Positions 44,501-54,838 of a stretch of 64,000 bases of DNA are shown piece by piece. The notes below the pieces were generated by a model that had not been told where the DNA came from, did not search any database, and was given only the letters and a program-made list of their open reading frames with translations. Both the position numbers and the translations under genes were made by a program. Positions within the stretch are counted from its first letter, which is position 1, and the number at the start of each line of letters is the position of its first letter. Source of the stretch: Acidobacteriota bacterium (GTDB taxonomy: Bacteria > Acidobacteriota > Blastocatellia > RBC074); contig JACPYM010000068.1 in the NCBI GenBank assembly GCA_016196035.1, forward strand, positions 1 through 64,000. The letters are read 5' to 3'.

Positions 44501-46269
44501 TGCGTCGCGCCTGCATTGATGGTAATTGGTGTGGTCGTGCCAGGCGTGCTGAAGCGCGCATTGTCAATTGCCAGCGAATTAATGGTCAGTTGCACGCCGC
44601 CGATGTTGCGCACCGTCAAGGGCAGGTCTTTGCTCTGATTGACAGTGACATCGCCGAATTCCAGCAGCGTGGGTGCGACATCAATCAGCGGCGTTTGTTC
44701 GGTGAGGGTCAGCGATTCGGCATCAATCGCGGTGGCGTGCCGTTTGTTGTCGCCGGTCTTGGTCTCGGCCAGATAGCGCACCACGCGCGGGCCTGGCGGC
44801 GTGTTGTTCCCTCGATCCCTGACGTTGCTGTTGGAATAGACATCGCCGCCCATCGGCAACAGCACGGGTTTCGCCGGGCCTACGTCACCGATCAAATATT
44901 CATCCAGACCATTGCGCAGGATGGCGGCAGAGACGCGGTTGATGCCCGTGCTGGCGGTCGCTTTGACTGTCAGCGTGGCGGTCGAACGGCCATTCGTGAG
45001 CAGGAACGGCGGGTCAATCGTGGGATTGCTCAAGTTCGGCGCGCTGCCCAACGCCGTGGTGATCTCGCACGCCGCCAGTTGCTCAAAGTTGTTCGCATCC
45101 TTTACGAGATAGCTAAAGCGTGTCGCGGCGGCATTCATCGAAGGAATATACAGGCCGTCGTAAACCACGTGCGGCGGATCGCCGCTCAAGGCTCCGAGGC
45201 CGACGCCCAATTGCAGCACGCGCCGCGTCGGCGTGTCATACAAATAGCTGGTGGCACCGAGCAGCAGCGTCGAGCCATCGCGATTCAGAAAGATGCGATA
45301 GGAAGCGTGTCCGGTGTTGGGGAAGTCCTGCGGCGGAGTGATCTGATTGCTGGTGACGATGACCTGTTTCCCCTGGCCGTTGACGTTGTCGAAATTGATC
45401 ACGCCCACTTCATAATTACCGCCGGTGGGCTGCGTAATGTCGTAGCCCACCTTCGAGCCGTCGGCGCTGATGGTGACGTATTGCACGCCATAGTTGCCGA
45501 TCGTTTCCAGAATCTGGTGCAACCCTTGCAGCGCGCCGCCCGCATACTGGCCCGCCATCACCCGTAACATTCCTTGCGCCCGCACGACGAAGACGACGCG
45601 CGCGCCGTCCAGCGAAACGTCCAGCCCCGGCGTGCCCGACGTGAAGAACTCAACGTCGCCAGCGGGGAGGCCGATCACACCCGCGACTTGCTCCGGCGAA
45701 GCGATGCGCTGTGGCGTGCCGCCGGTGGCGTCCACCACATAGAGGCCCTGCCGGAATTCGCCGACGTCGCCACGCAATTGAAAGAAGACCCGGTTGCCAT
45801 CGGGTGCCAGGCGTATGTTGGGGTATTCAATACCGGCCTTATCCCACACCGTCACCGGCCCGCTGCCCGTTTTATACACACGCACATCGCTGCCGAAATT
45901 GGTACCGCCGCCGCGCACCGTCAGCACGCTTGCGCCGTCATAACTGATGTCCGTTTTCTCCGGCCTGTCAGGGAACGACGCAATCTCGCGCGTATTCGTG
46001 CCGTCAAAGCTGGTGACGTAAACGCGCGCCGGATCGCCAATCGTCAGGTAAAGGATTGAATTGCCGTCGCCGCTGATGAGCGGGTATTCGCGCACCACGC
46101 CTCGCTGAGTGGTGGTGAGTTCGTGATAAACCAACGTGCGAAGGATCGTGCCCGCCACTTGCGGGCTGTCTGGCGCATTGCTTTGCTGCGCCCGTGAAAT
46201 TGGCAGCTTCGCCAGCCACAGCACTGCGGCGAGGCTGAAGAACAAACTGAAAAATACTCGGCGTTTCAT
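41599..46269 (-). CDS. Giant exported beta-propeller / IPT / cohesin-dockerin protein with TIGR03437-like C-terminus
   Basis: This is a 1556-aa exported protein. A signal peptide (1-27) precedes a TolB-like propeller (about 40-420, ISGDGNSILYLTIGD, ISYDGASVLTV), a HYDIN/ASPM-type Ig domain (about 540-640, FGDVTVNQSKDLPLTVRNIG), an unassigned domain (645-755), and two IPT/TIG domains (CPTVSSISPTSGGVGA and CPTVTGINPTSGAAGS, about 760-925). A cohesin-like domain (about 930-1060), a dockerin-like segment (DGTVSINDWVMVGRFAAALD, then DGVVAVDDWVQAGRYYAALD), a second cohesin-like domain, and a TIGR03437-like end follow. The start at 46269 follows GAGGAGGGAGTT. It is probably surface-exposed and protein-binding; no enzyme motif was seen. 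Borders are estimates. Confidence 0.8.
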   Translation of the reverse strand: MKRRVFFSLFFSLAAVLWLAKLPISRAQQSNAPDSPQVAGTILRTLVYHELTTTQRGVVREYPLISGDGNSILYLTIGDPARVYVTSFDGTNTREIASFPDRPEKTDISYDGASVLTVRGGGTNFGSDVRVYKTGSGPVTVWDKAGIEYPNIRLAPDGNRVFFQLRGDVGEFRQGLYVVDATGGTPQRIASPEQVAGVIGLPAGDVEFFTSGTPGLDVSLDGARVVFVVRAQGMLRVMAGQYAGGALQGLHQILETIGNYGVQYVTISADGSKVGYDITQPTGGNYEVGVINFDNVNGQGKQVIVTSNQITPPQDFPNTGHASYRIFLNRDGSTLLLGATSYLYDTPTRRVLQLGVGLGALSGDPPHVVYDGLYIPSMNAAATRFSYLVKDANNFEQLAACEITTALGSAPNLSNPTIDPPFLLTNGRSTATLTVKATASTGINRVSAAILRNGLDEYLIGDVGPAKPVLLPMGGDVYSNSNVRDRGNNTPPGPRVVRYLAETKTGDNKRHATAIDAESLTLTEQTPLIDVAPTLLEFGDVTVNQSKDLPLTVRNIGGVQLTINSLAIDNARFSTPGTTTPITINAGATQMITVRFSPTATGQQRGTLTMNSSDPARPTVTVALAGNGVSTGGTVMILDHTMTGGPVPGACVKPTVKTSFTTTDTEAIQWTFASGVAVNDAIRWEWVHPNGTIYRTFNYTLAQAAQGQACFWDAIQIAGQQAATLPGNWLVRVFIKGTQVLTENFTITQGGGNCPTVSSISPTSGGVGANVMINGTNLSGLSGVKFANNVAASFVPMSDTFIIATVPNGAVTGPITLSKPNCADVNTPTFTVTGGIACPTVTGINPTSGAAGSTVTITGTNFSGTNLVVFANEAVATFTVNSDTQITATVPNSAVTGPITIIKSGCNEVRTATFTVTQPSGRIVRVVCGSASLGGTLTVPVELVAQGNENALGFSLTFDPAVLGNPQAAKGSDAASSVLNTNSNQVAQGRYGIALALPTSQSFAAGVRQIAVVTFTVSATTSATSTTIGFTDTPILRRVSDANAQILTATYQSDTCATIAILRGYEADVTPRPSGKNDGTVSINDWVMVGRFAAALDTPAAGSEFQRADCAPRNVKGDGVVAVDDWVQAGRYYAALDAVQTVGGPSAPTSTASGQWSVIRARLPVSGPLARAIQQQQRTLRVVNTTFVRGQLNALSVELLAQGDENAAGFSLQFDPNVLSYVSAETGSSASNALLILNTSQTAAGRLGIALALSAGERFAAGTRALVTVRFNAASTGITASTAISFGDQPIRRQMADVNANSLTGTYTNGTINLANAVACVSAASFAAERLASESIIAAFGTGMATTTQSASSVPLPTTLAGTTVRVRDSVGVERLAPLFFVSANQINYQLPQGTAVGAATLTIASGDGTVSTGTMQIARIVPGLFAANANGQGVAAALALRVKTDGSQVYELVSSYDTALQRYVPLPLTLGPAGEQLYLILFGTGARNFSSLSAASAKVGGTDTQVAFIGAVEGLVGLDQLNVGPLPRTLAGRGEVNISLQVDGQAANVVTVSMR

Positions 46270-46346
46270 AACTCCCTCCTCTTAAACAAACCGGAGGAGC
46301 ATTGGGCAAACGCAACGGCTTGCCACAGCACTCCCCCTCAATCTTT

Positions 46347-49300
46347 TTAGCGCACACTGACCGTCACAACGTTGGCTGTCTGCCCATCCACTTGCACCGC
46401 AATGCTCACCTCGCCACGCCCAGCCAGACTGCGCGGCAACGGCCCGACGTTGAGTTGATCCAACCCAATCAAGCCTTCGACCGGCCCGATATAACCGACC
46501 TCGGCGGTGGTGCCGCCCACGCGCGCTTGCACATTCGCCAAGCCGCTGTAATTGCGCGCACCCGTGCCAAACAGAATCAGGTAAAGCTGCTCGCCTGCCG
46601 GCCCCAACGACAGCGGCAGCGGCACGAAACGTTGTTGCGCAGCGTCATACGTCGCCACCAATTCGTAAACCTGCGAGCCATCGGCTTTGACGCGCAAGAC
46701 CAGCGCCGCCGCGACGCCCATGCCGTTGGAATTGGCGGCGAACAAGCCAGGCATCACGCGCGCGATTTGCATCGTGCCCGTCGAGACCGCGCCGTCACCG
46801 CTGTTGATGATGAGCGTCGCCGCGCCCGCCGCCGTGCCGGGCGGCACCTGGTAATTTACTTGGCCTGACGAAACGAAGAAGAGTGGCGCGAGACGCTCAA
46901 TCCCGGCGCTGTCACGCACGCGCACGGTCGTGCCCGCCAAACTTGTCGGCAACGGCACCGTCGCCGCCGCTTCCGTTCTGATCGCCAGACCTTGGCCGAA
47001 TCCCGCCACGATGGATTCGCCGGCCAAGGCCGTGCCGACGAAGCTGGCCGCTGAAACACACGCGACGGCATAGCCGACATTCACGCGCCCATTGGTTAGA
47101 TTGGTTTGCACCGTCTCGTTGAGCAGGCAGCGTTGCCAGGTCAGCGCCGTGCTCGTGCCGCCCGCGCCGGTCACGTTGAATTTCAAATTGAGCAGCGTGC
47201 CCGCACCCGTCAGTGGTTGTGTGCCAAAAGCCGAGACGCGCAAGCGCCCCGGTTGCGGATTGGCGGTGATCGTCAACGTACTGCTCAGCGTATTGGCCGC
47301 ATCGTAAGGCGTGCTTTGCGCCTGCAACACGTTTTGATCGAAGACCAAATCGAAGTCGTAAGCGATCACGCCCTTGCCGCTCAGGTCGCCCACGGTGATC
47401 GGGATGGTCACGCTCGTGCCGGTCGTCGCGTTGAGGTTTGGCAATGCAATGCTGACTTGTTGCGCCGGACTGCTGGTGCGCGCCAGTTCGTCAAAAGCCG
47501 TCGCCCCGGCTGCCCAGTTGCCCGACACATCGCCGACCAGCACGGCATCGAAATTCTGGTTCGTCTGGTTGCTGCTCAGATTGGTGTAGCCGCGCGTCGG
47601 CGGCACGAACTTCCAGGTGCCCGCAATGCTGGCCGCGTTGTTGATGCCGACGACGTATTGCGCAATCAGCGCGGCGTCGAACGAAGACAGTTCGCCGTTG
47701 TTGCTGGTGTCACCGGCGAGTTGCTGGCACGTGTTGAGCGTGTTGATACCGACGACGTGTTGCGCCACGAGCGCCGCATCAAACGAGGCGAGGCCATTCA
47801 CATCGCCCGATTTGGCGGGCGTCAGCGTGTAATTGCCGCTGTTCAGATTGGGCAGCGTGTAACTGCCGCTGGTGTTGGTGGTGGCCGAAGTCGTCGCCGA
47901 ACCTGTGACATTGACGGCGACGCCGGGCACGGGTTTGGGCGTGATGCAATAACTGACCGCGCCGCTGAGCGTGCCGCCGCCGGTCACACAGGCGCGCCCA
48001 TTCGTCGTGGTCGAACAGGGCGTACCTTCGTTAAAGCGGAAACTGGTGAAGCTCAGATTGCTGCACGCATTGGCCGCCCCCAGCACATCGAATTTGACGT
48101 TGAGTAGCACCCCCGCACCGGTGAGCGCCGTCGAGCCGAAGCCCGAAATGCGCAATTGCCCGGCGGCAGGGATGTTGGTCGTGATGGTGAAATTACTGCT
48201 CAGTGTGCCTGTCTTGTCGGTCGGCGGATTCTGCAAGCGTAAGACCGCCGGGTCATAGGTGAGCGTCGCGTCATAGGCGATGACGCTTTTGCCGGTCGTA
48301 TCGGAAGCCGCAATCGGCGCGGTCAGCGTCGTGCCCGCGCCTGCGGTGAGATTGGAGGCAATGACAACATCAATGCAGGGGCCTGCCGTCGTCACGGTGA
48401 ACGGAGATGTTTGCACATCGGCGCAACCGGTCTTGCTGAGCGTAATAACGCCGGTCACCGCGCCGCTGGGCACGGTCGCGGTGATTTGTGTATTGCTGTT
48501 GACGGTGAATTGCGCGCTGACATTGTTGGCGAAACGCACTGCCGTCACACCCGTGAAGTTGTTGCCTGTGATCGTCACCGTGCTGCCTACCGCGCCGCTG
48601 GACGGCGTTAAGCCGCTCACCGTCGGACACGACGGCGTGACGGAAGGCACGTTGAGGTTCAGTGTGTAATTGCCCGGCGTCCCCGCGTTGGCTTCGATCA
48701 GATAAGTGCCGGTGTAAGGCAGCACGTAAAAGCCCGTGCCCGGCGGGATGCGCTGCGTGCCGTTCCCTTCATATCCCACCACGAACGAGCCGGTCGGCCC
48801 ATATAGGTACAAGCCAGTCGTGGTAGTTTGGGTGACGGTTTCAATGGACACCTGCTGCCCGGCTTGGCCGCTGAAGGAATACAAGTCGCTGAAGCCGCCC
48901 GCGCCCGAGGCGCAATCGCCCACGGCCCACGCGGCATTCGTTGTCGAAGGCACGCCCACCGGCGTAATTGGGCAATTGCCGCCCGTGCCGCCTTGCACGA
49001 CGGTGACAAACTTACCACCGATGACGAGTCTGCCGAGGCGGAAGCCCTGGCTAGTGTTGCCGCTCACGGTGTAATTGACCGTCCCGTTGCCGCTGCTGCT
49101 CGCGCCGCTATTGACCCTGATCCATGAAGAAAGAGAATTGGCTGTCCATTCACAACCGGTTGCCGCAGTCAGCGTCACATTGCCATCCCCGCCCACCGCA
49201 TTGAACGCGGCTAGCGTGGGCGCAACGTCATAGCTACACGCCGGGCCGCCACTCGCGGCGGTCAGGCTCAACACATAGCTGCCGGTTTCATTGGCGTTAA

Positions 49301-51452
49301 AGGAACTGGCTTCGATGATGTACGTGCCCGTATACGGCAACACGTAATAGCCGCTGCCCGCCGGAATGCGCGAACTGGTCGTGCTGCTATCGCTGTCATC
49401 ATTGGAACCAATGATCGAACCGTTTTCGGCGATTAACACCAGATAAGCGTCAAAGGCCGTCGTGGTATGTGCGATGGCGATGCGTTGGCCGGCCTGGCCA
49501 CTGAAGGAATACAAATCGGCATAGGCGTTCTCGTCAATAACCGAACGGCAATCCGTCGTGCTGAGCGTGGCGTTGACGGTTTGTGGAATAGTCAGCGGCG
49601 TCACCGGACAATTGCCCAGTGAACCTGCTTGGGTAATCAAGACGTAATGACCCGCGACCAGCAAACCGCCAACGCGGCTGCTGGGGCTGGTGTTCGCTTG
49701 CACAGTGTATGTGACCGTCCCGCTGCCCGTGCCGCTGTTGCCCGCCGTCACGCTCATCCAGGCCACACTGCGCGTCGCCGTCCAGCCGCATTCGGCGCTG
49801 GTGGCGACGCTGATCGTGCCTGTGCCTCCCGCCACACTGAAGGCTTGTGTCGTTGGCGTTACGGCGTAAGTGCACGTGCCGCCACCGCCACCGCCGGGCG
49901 AAACGGTCAGGTCGTATAACACAGGCGAGGTCTCACCCGTCGTGAGTTGCAACGTGACTTCGATCTGCAAGTAACGATTGGCCGGAATCGCGTTGAAGGC
50001 CGCGCCGTTGGTGACTTGTTCCCAATTCGACCAGCTTTGTTGATTGGCTGAACTGCGCACACGCGCCTTGATGGAAGTCCCGGCGGGTTCGCTGCCGTTC
50101 CAGCGCAACGTGCCCCACGTCGTGCTGGCCGCGCCCGCATCGTAAACGACCGTCCACGTGCCGGTGCGCGAGGTGACGGTGCGCGCGACCTTGCCGGTCA
50201 TGTCGCTGTAACCGTAATGGCCGCTCGTGCCGTTCAGCGTCTTCGACAGATCAACCGTGTTGGTGGCCGGGTCAATGCGCCGGATGGTCGCGTCGCTGCG
50301 ATTGACGACCCAAATCTTGCCGTTCTGATCTATCGCCACGCCAGAGCTTTCGCCGGAGCCGGTATTGATCGCGGTTTTCGGCGTGCCGTCGTTCGCCCAG
50401 CGATGCACGCGATTGGAATTGCTGTTGGCAATCCAAATGTCGTTGTCGTCTGATACCACCACGCCGCGCGAACGGTATTCCAGGTCTTTCGTCCATTCGA
50501 CCTGATTGTTCACGACGTTGATGCGCGAGATTTTTGAGCTTTCCCAGCCGGTGGCGAAGAGGTGATCGAGCTTGTCAATGCCCAGCCCGTAAACCTGATG
50601 GTTGGTGGCAATCTTGGTGAGCGCGCCCGTGGCCGGATTGATTCTGAGCACGAACCCCGTGGCGACATCCGCCGACCAGAGCGTGCCATAACGATCAATC
50701 GCCGCGCCGTATGGGTAGTGCGATTGCGGCGCGACATCAATCGTGCGCACAATCGCGCCATTCGCGCTGGCGATGTTGAAATACTTGCGGTCGCGATAAA
50801 CACCCGCCCAAATGTTGCCGTTGGCATCAATCGCCATGGCCCGCGTACCTTCATCGCCATACGCCGAATAGTTAGTGAACGCGCCCGGCGTAAACGTGCC
50901 TTCCTTGCCTGCCGCCACGATGACTTCGCGCAAGACGCATTCATCCTTGCCCCAATCGAGCAATTCCGCGCCCGTGATGTCGCCGTCGCCGTTGGTGTCG
51001 CGCGAAGTCTCGATCACGCTATTGCCATTGCGGTCTACGCAATCGGCCTCGGCCAGCGCCACTTCGACCACGCTGGCGTAATTGCGATTGCCGACCCAGC
51101 AATTGCCCTGCAAATCCACCGTCGTGCGCGAGGGATTGGAACTCGTGCCGCCGCCGGTGCGATAGCGGCCCGCCTCGCGGCCCGTGCGCGTGTCCACTTT
51201 TGAAATCGAACCTTCGTTTTGATTGGGCACCCAAATGTAAGGTGGGATGCCGCCTTCGCGCGAAAGCTGCAATTGATTGGGCACGGTGGCGGATTCGACA
51301 CCGACCAGCACGCCCTCCGCGAAATCTGCGTTGGTTGAATACGTGCGCCCTTGCTGTAGCGCATCGGCCCGACTAGCCTCGGGCCAAATAACCAGCCAAG
51401 CGGCGATCCCGACTAACAATGAACTTATCAATGCAAAGACCATGCGTTTCAT
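46347..51452 (-). CDS. Giant exported NHL/Vgb-propeller, BACON, PPC, cohesin-dockerin protein with TIGR03437-like C-terminus
   Basis: This exported protein is about 1701 aa; the start at 51452 follows AGGGAGACGTGT. A signal peptide is followed by a virginiamycin-B-lyase-like propeller (about 35-430, [24 protein letters not shown]), a BACON domain, a PPC domain ([20 protein letters not shown]), a second BACON and PPC pair, an IPT domain, and a cohesin-like domain. A carboxypeptidase-regulatory-like turn leads into a true type I dockerin pair ([20 protein letters not shown] and [20 protein letters not shown]). A second cohesin-like domain and the TIGR03437-like end follow. It is paralogous in its C-terminal half to the 41599-46269 protein. 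It is probably a surface scaffold or binding protein; the ligand is unknown. Confidence 0.8.
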   Translation of the reverse strand: MKRMVFALISSLLVGIAAWLVIWPEASRADALQQGRTYSTNADFAEGVLVGVESATVPNQLQLSREGGIPPYIWVPNQNEGSISKVDTRTGREAGRYRTGGGTSSNPSRTTVDLQGNCWVGNRNYASVVEVALAEADCVDRNGNSVIETSRDTNGDGDITGAELLDWGKDECVLREVIVAAGKEGTFTPGAFTNYSAYGDEGTRAMAIDANGNIWAGVYRDRKYFNIASANGAIVRTIDVAPQSHYPYGAAIDRYGTLWSADVATGFVLRINPATGALTKIATNHQVYGLGIDKLDHLFATGWESSKISRINVVNNQVEWTKDLEYRSRGVVVSDDNDIWIANSNSNRVHRWANDGTPKTAINTGSGESSGVAIDQNGKIWVVNRSDATIRRIDPATNTVDLSKTLNGTSGHYGYSDMTGKVARTVTSRTGTWTVVYDAGAASTTWGTLRWNGSEPAGTSIKARVRSSANQQSWSNWEQVTNGAAFNAIPANRYLQIEVTLQLTTGETSPVLYDLTVSPGGGGGGTCTYAVTPTTQAFSVAGGTGTISVATSAECGWTATRSVAWMSVTAGNSGTGSGTVTYTVQANTSPSSRVGGLLVAGHYVLITQAGSLGNCPVTPLTIPQTVNATLSTTDCRSVIDENAYADLYSFSGQAGQRIAIAHTTTAFDAYLVLIAENGSIIGSNDDSDSSTTSSRIPAGSGYYVLPYTGTYIIEASSFNANETGSYVLSLTAASGGPACSYDVAPTLAAFNAVGGDGNVTLTAATGCEWTANSLSSWIRVNSGASSSGNGTVNYTVSGNTSQGFRLGRLVIGGKFVTVVQGGTGGNCPITPVGVPSTTNAAWAVGDCASGAGGFSDLYSFSGQAGQQVSIETVTQTTTTGLYLYGPTGSFVVGYEGNGTQRIPPGTGFYVLPYTGTYLIEANAGTPGNYTLNLNVPSVTPSCPTVSGLTPSSGAVGSTVTITGNNFTGVTAVRFANNVSAQFTVNSNTQITATVPSGAVTGVITLSKTGCADVQTSPFTVTTAGPCIDVVIASNLTAGAGTTLTAPIAASDTTGKSVIAYDATLTYDPAVLRLQNPPTDKTGTLSSNFTITTNIPAAGQLRISGFGSTALTGAGVLLNVKFDVLGAANACSNLSFTSFRFNEGTPCSTTTNGRACVTGGGTLSGAVSYCITPKPVPGVAVNVTGSATTSATTNTSGSYTLPNLNSGNYTLTPAKSGDVNGLASFDAALVAQHVVGINTLNTCQQLAGDTSNNGELSSFDAALIAQYVVGINNAASIAGTWKFVPPTRGYTNLSSNQTNQNFDAVLVGDVSGNWAAGATAFDELARTSSPAQQVSIALPNLNATTGTSVTIPITVGDLSGKGVIAYDFDLVFDQNVLQAQSTPYDAANTLSSTLTITANPQPGRLRVSAFGTQPLTGAGTLLNLKFNVTGAGGTSTALTWQRCLLNETVQTNLTNGRVNVGYAVACVSAASFVGTALAGESIVAGFGQGLAIRTEAAATVPLPTSLAGTTVRVRDSAGIERLAPLFFVSSGQVNYQVPPGTAAGAATLIINSGDGAVSTGTMQIARVMPGLFAANSNGMGVAAALVLRVKADGSQVYELVATYDAAQQRFVPLPLSLGPAGEQLYLILFGTGARNYSGLANVQARVGGTTAEVGYIGPVEGLIGLDQLNVGPLPRSLAGRGEVSIAVQVDGQTANVVTVSVR

Positions 51453-51749
51453 ACACGTCTCCCTGCGGGCCATTGGCCCACTTCTCCTAAAGTGTTTTTT
51501 TGAAACCCTCGTGTTATTTGCGCACCCAACAGATGCGTTTATTGTTATGGCAAAGAGGCAATGCATGTGCCGCGGTAGAATTGGTGTTTTTGAGCAGTTG
51601 GGCAGGCTGAAGTGCGGATTCTCAACAGGGTTGCGTTGCTGCTGAAGATTGTATTGGTGAAACCCGGATCGGCTTGCACTGGCGGCTACGGTAAGGCGCG
51701 CGGCTTGTCATTACCCACATTTGCTCTCTTATGCGCCGGAGGCGCGGCG
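51453..51749. other. Upstream region of the giant propeller gene
   Basis: This is about 300 bp of non-coding sequence upstream of the start at 51452. It should hold that gene's promoter, but no clear -35/-10 pair stands out. Short frames here lack ribosome-binding sites. Confidence 0.5.
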
Positions 51750-51929
51750 GATATTAGCCGGTGGTGAAACCACCGGAGGCCTGTGGTTATTGCCTTTGCG
51801 CCCCGGCAGGGGCGCGGGACGAGACATGACCGGCAGTGGATTTTGTGACCTGACGCTACGTCCGGCACCCCTGCTGGGGTGCAATGTTATGCCACTCGTT
51901 CCCAGTGGTTTCACCACCGGCTAATATCC
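51750..51929. repeat. 180-bp inverted-repeat element (GGTGGTGAAACCACC type)
   Basis: The terminal arms of about 28 bp, GGATATTAGCCGGTGGTGAA then ACCACCGG (51750-51777) and their complement (51902-51929), differ by one base. The interior has GC-rich short palindromes (GCGCCCCGGCAGGGGCGC, ACCCCTGCTGGGGT). Each arm contains the self-complementary GGTGGTGAAACCACC. It has no coding potential and is likely a non-autonomous intergenic element, unrelated in sequence to the TTAGA-ended family although the length is the same. Confidence 0.75.
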
Positions 51930-51994
51930 ACGGCCCTTTCAGGGCCAAAAACAAAGACCGCTAAATCCGGAAAATGTGGGTGATGACAAGGCGC

Positions 51995-52378
51995 TCAAGT
52001 TTCCATACCTTGCGCCGCTCGTTCTTCAGCCAATTGGGTCTCGAATTGTTCCAAGGCTTCCAACGCCTCGCAGCCATAAATTGCCGCCGGGCCGCCGCCC
52101 ATCATCAGCGCTACGCCGATGGTTTCGAGAATTTCGGGACGGGCGGCCCCAGCGCGCAAAGCATCGTGGACGTGCCAGGCGATGCAGCCATCGCAGTTCG
52201 TAGAAATTGCAATGCCCAGCGCAATCAATTCTTTCGTTTGCTTACTCAAAGCGCCAGCGGACATGGCACCTTTGTGCAACTGCGTAAATCCGGCCAGTGG
52301 CGCGGGCAGTTCTTTGGTCAATTTATGCAGCAGCATCCCCAAATGCTGACGCGCGCGCGGATGATTTTGTTCAGACAT
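51995..52378 (-). CDS. Carboxymuconolactone decarboxylase / AhpD-like protein
   Basis: This 127-aa all-helical protein has the CxxC-xxxH motif of AhpD-type peroxidase reductases: C62-DG-C65 and H69 in NCDGCIAWHVHDAL. It probably acts as a small thiol-disulfide or peroxidase partner in the cytoplasm. Lactone decarboxylase activity is less likely given the CxxC. The start at 52378 follows AAAGGAGTAGGCT. It is 3 bp downstream of the universal stress protein gene, so the two are probably co-transcribed, which supports a stress role. Confidence 0.85.
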   Translation of the reverse strand: MSEQNHPRARQHLGMLLHKLTKELPAPLAGFTQLHKGAMSAGALSKQTKELIALGIAISTNCDGCIAWHVHDALRAGAARPEILETIGVALMMGGGPAAIYGCEALEALEQFETQLAEERAAQGMET

Positions 52379-52381
52379 AGC

Positions 52382-52879
52382 CTACTCCTTTCGCTCTTCT
52401 TCCTTTTGGGGTGCTGGCTTTTGGGATGCTGGCCGGTTCCGCACAATCAGTACTGAACATGACGCGTGCGCGGCCACAGCTTGCGAAACGGCGCCGAGCA
52501 ACAGCCGCCCCAACGCTCCATAGCCATGCGAGCCAAGCACAATTAAATCCGCACCCCAGCGTTTGGCCTCATCCACAATCATGCGGCGCGGCGCGCCTTC
52601 GATCTCTGCCGCAGTAATGGCCAATGATTTCTCCGCGAGGTTCGCGCGCAAGACACCAGCCGCACGCTCAACGATCAGATGCGCACGCCGCTGCTCATAC
52701 TCGACCGCCGCTTGGCGCTCAGAGAGCACAGCAAACATAGGCTCAGCCGCCACCGGGAAACGCGCCGAGTAGGCAGAGATGATGCGCACTTCGCTGCCTG
52801 CGGGCCAAAGGCGTTGCGCAACAGCTTGCACGGCGGCTTCGCTGCACGGCGAGCCGTCAATTGCCAATAAGACCTTCAT
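52382..52879 (-). CDS. Universal stress protein (single UspA domain)
   Basis: This 165-aa protein opens MKVLLAIDGSPCSEAAVQAV and has the nucleotide-binding signature VLGSHGYGALGRLLLGAVS, ending with VLIVRNR and a charged Glu/Lys tail. The ATG at 52879 follows GAGGTGTACGG; the longer ORF lacks family similarity in its first 26 residues. It is cytoplasmic and probably ATP-binding. The downstream AhpD-like gene begins 3 bp after its stop. A MITE-like repeat lies about 90 bp upstream of the start. Confidence 0.9.
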   Translation of the reverse strand: MKVLLAIDGSPCSEAAVQAVAQRLWPAGSEVRIISAYSARFPVAAEPMFAVLSERQAAVEYEQRRAHLIVERAAGVLRANLAEKSLAITAAEIEGAPRRMIVDEAKRWGADLIVLGSHGYGALGRLLLGAVSQAVAAHASCSVLIVRNRPASQKPAPQKEEERKE

Positions 52880-52970
52880 CCGTACACCTCTAAAGAATGT
52901 GGGAGACAAGAAGAACCATCTCATTGGCCGAACTGCCTCCCAACATGCCAGCGACAATTACCTTAGTCGC

Positions 52971-53150
52971 TTAGAGCGGGTTGCACTTTGGTGTACGGGA
53001 AAAAAGCGCGGCTTGGGACAGTACCGCGCGCGTCAGCAAGCGGCACATCCAGTCAGGCCCAGCGGCATAAACACGTCGTCTCCGCTTGCTGACGCGCGCG
53101 GTACTGTCCCGGCGCAACCATCCCGTATATGCAATTGCAACCCGCTCTAA
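52971..53150. repeat. MITE-like 180-bp element, full copy
   Basis: It has perfect 15-bp terminal inverted repeats, TTAGAGCGGGTTGCA and TGCAACCCGCTCTAA. The subterminal arms match the other copies (GGGACAGTACCGCGCGCGTC then AGCAAGCGG, and the reverse). It is identical in length to 26492-26671. The rest of the 52880-53368 gap (489 bp) shows a short inverted repeat AGGAGTG/CACTCCT near 53154-53183 and no gene. Confidence 0.82.
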
Positions 53151-53368
53151 TACAGGAGTGCTCCCCCCGGTAACACTCCTGAAAACGAAATCCAACTCAC
53201 TCTGTTATCAAATTCAGCCAGCAGGAGGGGCAATCCCGATGCCGCGAATGTTTTCGTGGATTCGCCCGGAAACTCGAGCGGCAAGGCAAGCTGTCAGCGG
53301 ATTCTCGCCCGCAGTTGGGGGAAAAGTCCCAGCCAGCATAAACGTCGGCAGTATGCGGTAAGGCTAAA

Positions 53369-54553
53369 TCAAATTACGTGGCCAGTTTGAAAGGCTTCAA
53401 TCTCCGCCTCGCTAAAATTCAATTCGCGCAATACCTCGTGCGTGTGTTCGCCCAGCAACGGCGCACGGCGGCGTATTTCGCCGGGCGTCGCCGAGAGTCG
53501 CACGGGCGTATTGGCCAACGGGACGGCAGCGGGGCTGCCCGGATAATCAACGTATTGCAACAACTCGCGCGCCTGCACCTGCGGATCGTTGAGCACCTCC
53601 TGCAAGGCATAAACCGGCCCGGCGGGCAGCCGCACGGCTTCGAGTTGTTGCAAGGCTTCGGCGGTCGTGCGCGCCGCCGTCCAGGCGGCCATCACGGCGG
53701 TAATCAAGTGATAGTTGTCGCCACGCGCCAGATCATCGGCACAGCGCGGATCGGCAATCAAATCGGCGCGGCCCACCAACCTGGCCCAGCGTTCAAACAT
53801 CGGTTGGCCAATCGCCTGCACCACGATCCAGCCATCGCGCGTGCGGTAGGTGTCGGTGGGCGCGGCGTGCAAACCCGCGTTGCCGCGTTGCTCGCGCACG
53901 ATGCCGGTGACGTGGCGTTCGGCCAGCAAGGATTGCATCAGCATGACGCCCGTTGCGAGCAGCGCGCCCTCGACGACTTGCCCCTGGCCGGTGCGTTGCC
54001 GTTCAAACAGCGCGACCATCGTGCCGAAGGCGGCGTGCAAGGCGGTGCCGAAATCTTCAAACGCGACGACGCTGCGCACGGGCGCGCCGGGAAAACCCGT
54101 CAAACTCATCGCGCCCGACATCGCCTGGGCAATCGTGTCGAAGCCCGCCCGCCTGGCATAAGGCCCGGTCGAACCGAACGTCGAGATCATCGTCAGGATG
54201 ATGTCCGGCTTGCTCGCCGTGAGTGACTCGTAATCAAGGCCGAGCTTTTGCAACACGTCCACCGGCAAATTGGCGACGACGACATCGGCGCTGGCCAGCA
54301 GGCGGCGTTTGATTTCGCCGCTGTGCGGATGGGCCGGATCGAGCGTCAGACCGCGTTTGTTGCGGTTCATATTCATAAACAATGCGCCATCGCCCGTTTC
54401 GCTGAGCGGCGCGAGCTGGCGGTCTTCGCCTCCGTCGCGGCGCTCGATGCGAATGACATCCGCGCCCATATCCGCCAGCAAGGCGGCGCAATACGGCCCG
54501 GCGATGTAGCGGCCAAAATCGAGCACGCGAATTCCTGCGAGTGGTTTGGTCAT
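53369..54553 (-). CDS. CoA-transferase family III (CaiB/BaiF) protein
   Basis: This 394-aa protein transfers CoA between carboxylic acids. It has the N-terminal [33 protein letters not shown] signature (given as [12 protein letters not shown] in short), and the catalytic Asp is likely the D of [17 protein letters not shown]. The ATG at 54553 (MTKPLAG) follows GAGGAAACAG. It is divergent from an AMP-forming ligase gene; both would activate carboxylic acids with CoA, so the pair probably feeds a CoA-dependent degradation route. The substrate is unknown (candidates include carnitine-like, formyl, succinyl or aromatic acids). Confidence 0.88.
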   Translation of the reverse strand: MTKPLAGIRVLDFGRYIAGPYCAALLADMGADVIRIERRDGGEDRQLAPLSETGDGALFMNMNRNKRGLTLDPAHPHSGEIKRRLLASADVVVANLPVDVLQKLGLDYESLTASKPDIILTMISTFGSTGPYARRAGFDTIAQAMSGAMSLTGFPGAPVRSVVAFEDFGTALHAAFGTMVALFERQRTGQGQVVEGALLATGVMLMQSLLAERHVTGIVREQRGNAGLHAAPTDTYRTRDGWIVVQAIGQPMFERWARLVGRADLIADPRCADDLARGDNYHLITAVMAAWTAARTTAEALQQLEAVRLPAGPVYALQEVLNDPQVQARELLQYVDYPGSPAAVPLANTPVRLSATPGEIRRRAPLLGEHTHEVLRELNFSEAEIEAFQTGHVI

Positions 54554-54573
54554 CTGTTTCCTCAGCAAGTTCT

Positions 54574-54630
54574 CGCCGCAGATTAACGCAGGTGTTTGCG
54601 GATCAGCGAAAAGCGCGTTGATCTGCGGCG
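54574..54630. repeat. Inverted repeat in divergent promoter region
   Basis: The 16-bp arms CGCCGCAGATTAACGC (54574-54589) and GCGTTGATCTGCGGCG (54615-54630) differ at one base. It lies just upstream of the CoA-transferase start, within the 285-bp gap to the divergent ligase gene. A related CCGCAGAT hairpin lies at 62571-62626, so it may be a dispersed element rather than an operator. Confidence 0.6.
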
Positions 54631-54838
54631 GGGCTTTTTATTGTTTCAGTGCGTCGCAGCGCGACAGGCAAAACTCCTTTGCAAAATCCAGCTTGTGTAT
54701 CAAGAATGCAGGGGCAGCGGCGCACACTGTACCGTAGGCTGCCAGCCTGCGGCGAGCCTTTACGCCAAGCTTGCTGGCCGAAATCACAACGTTCAAGCGC
54801 CCGCAGGCTGCGGCACATTTTTTTGAGGAACACCGCCA

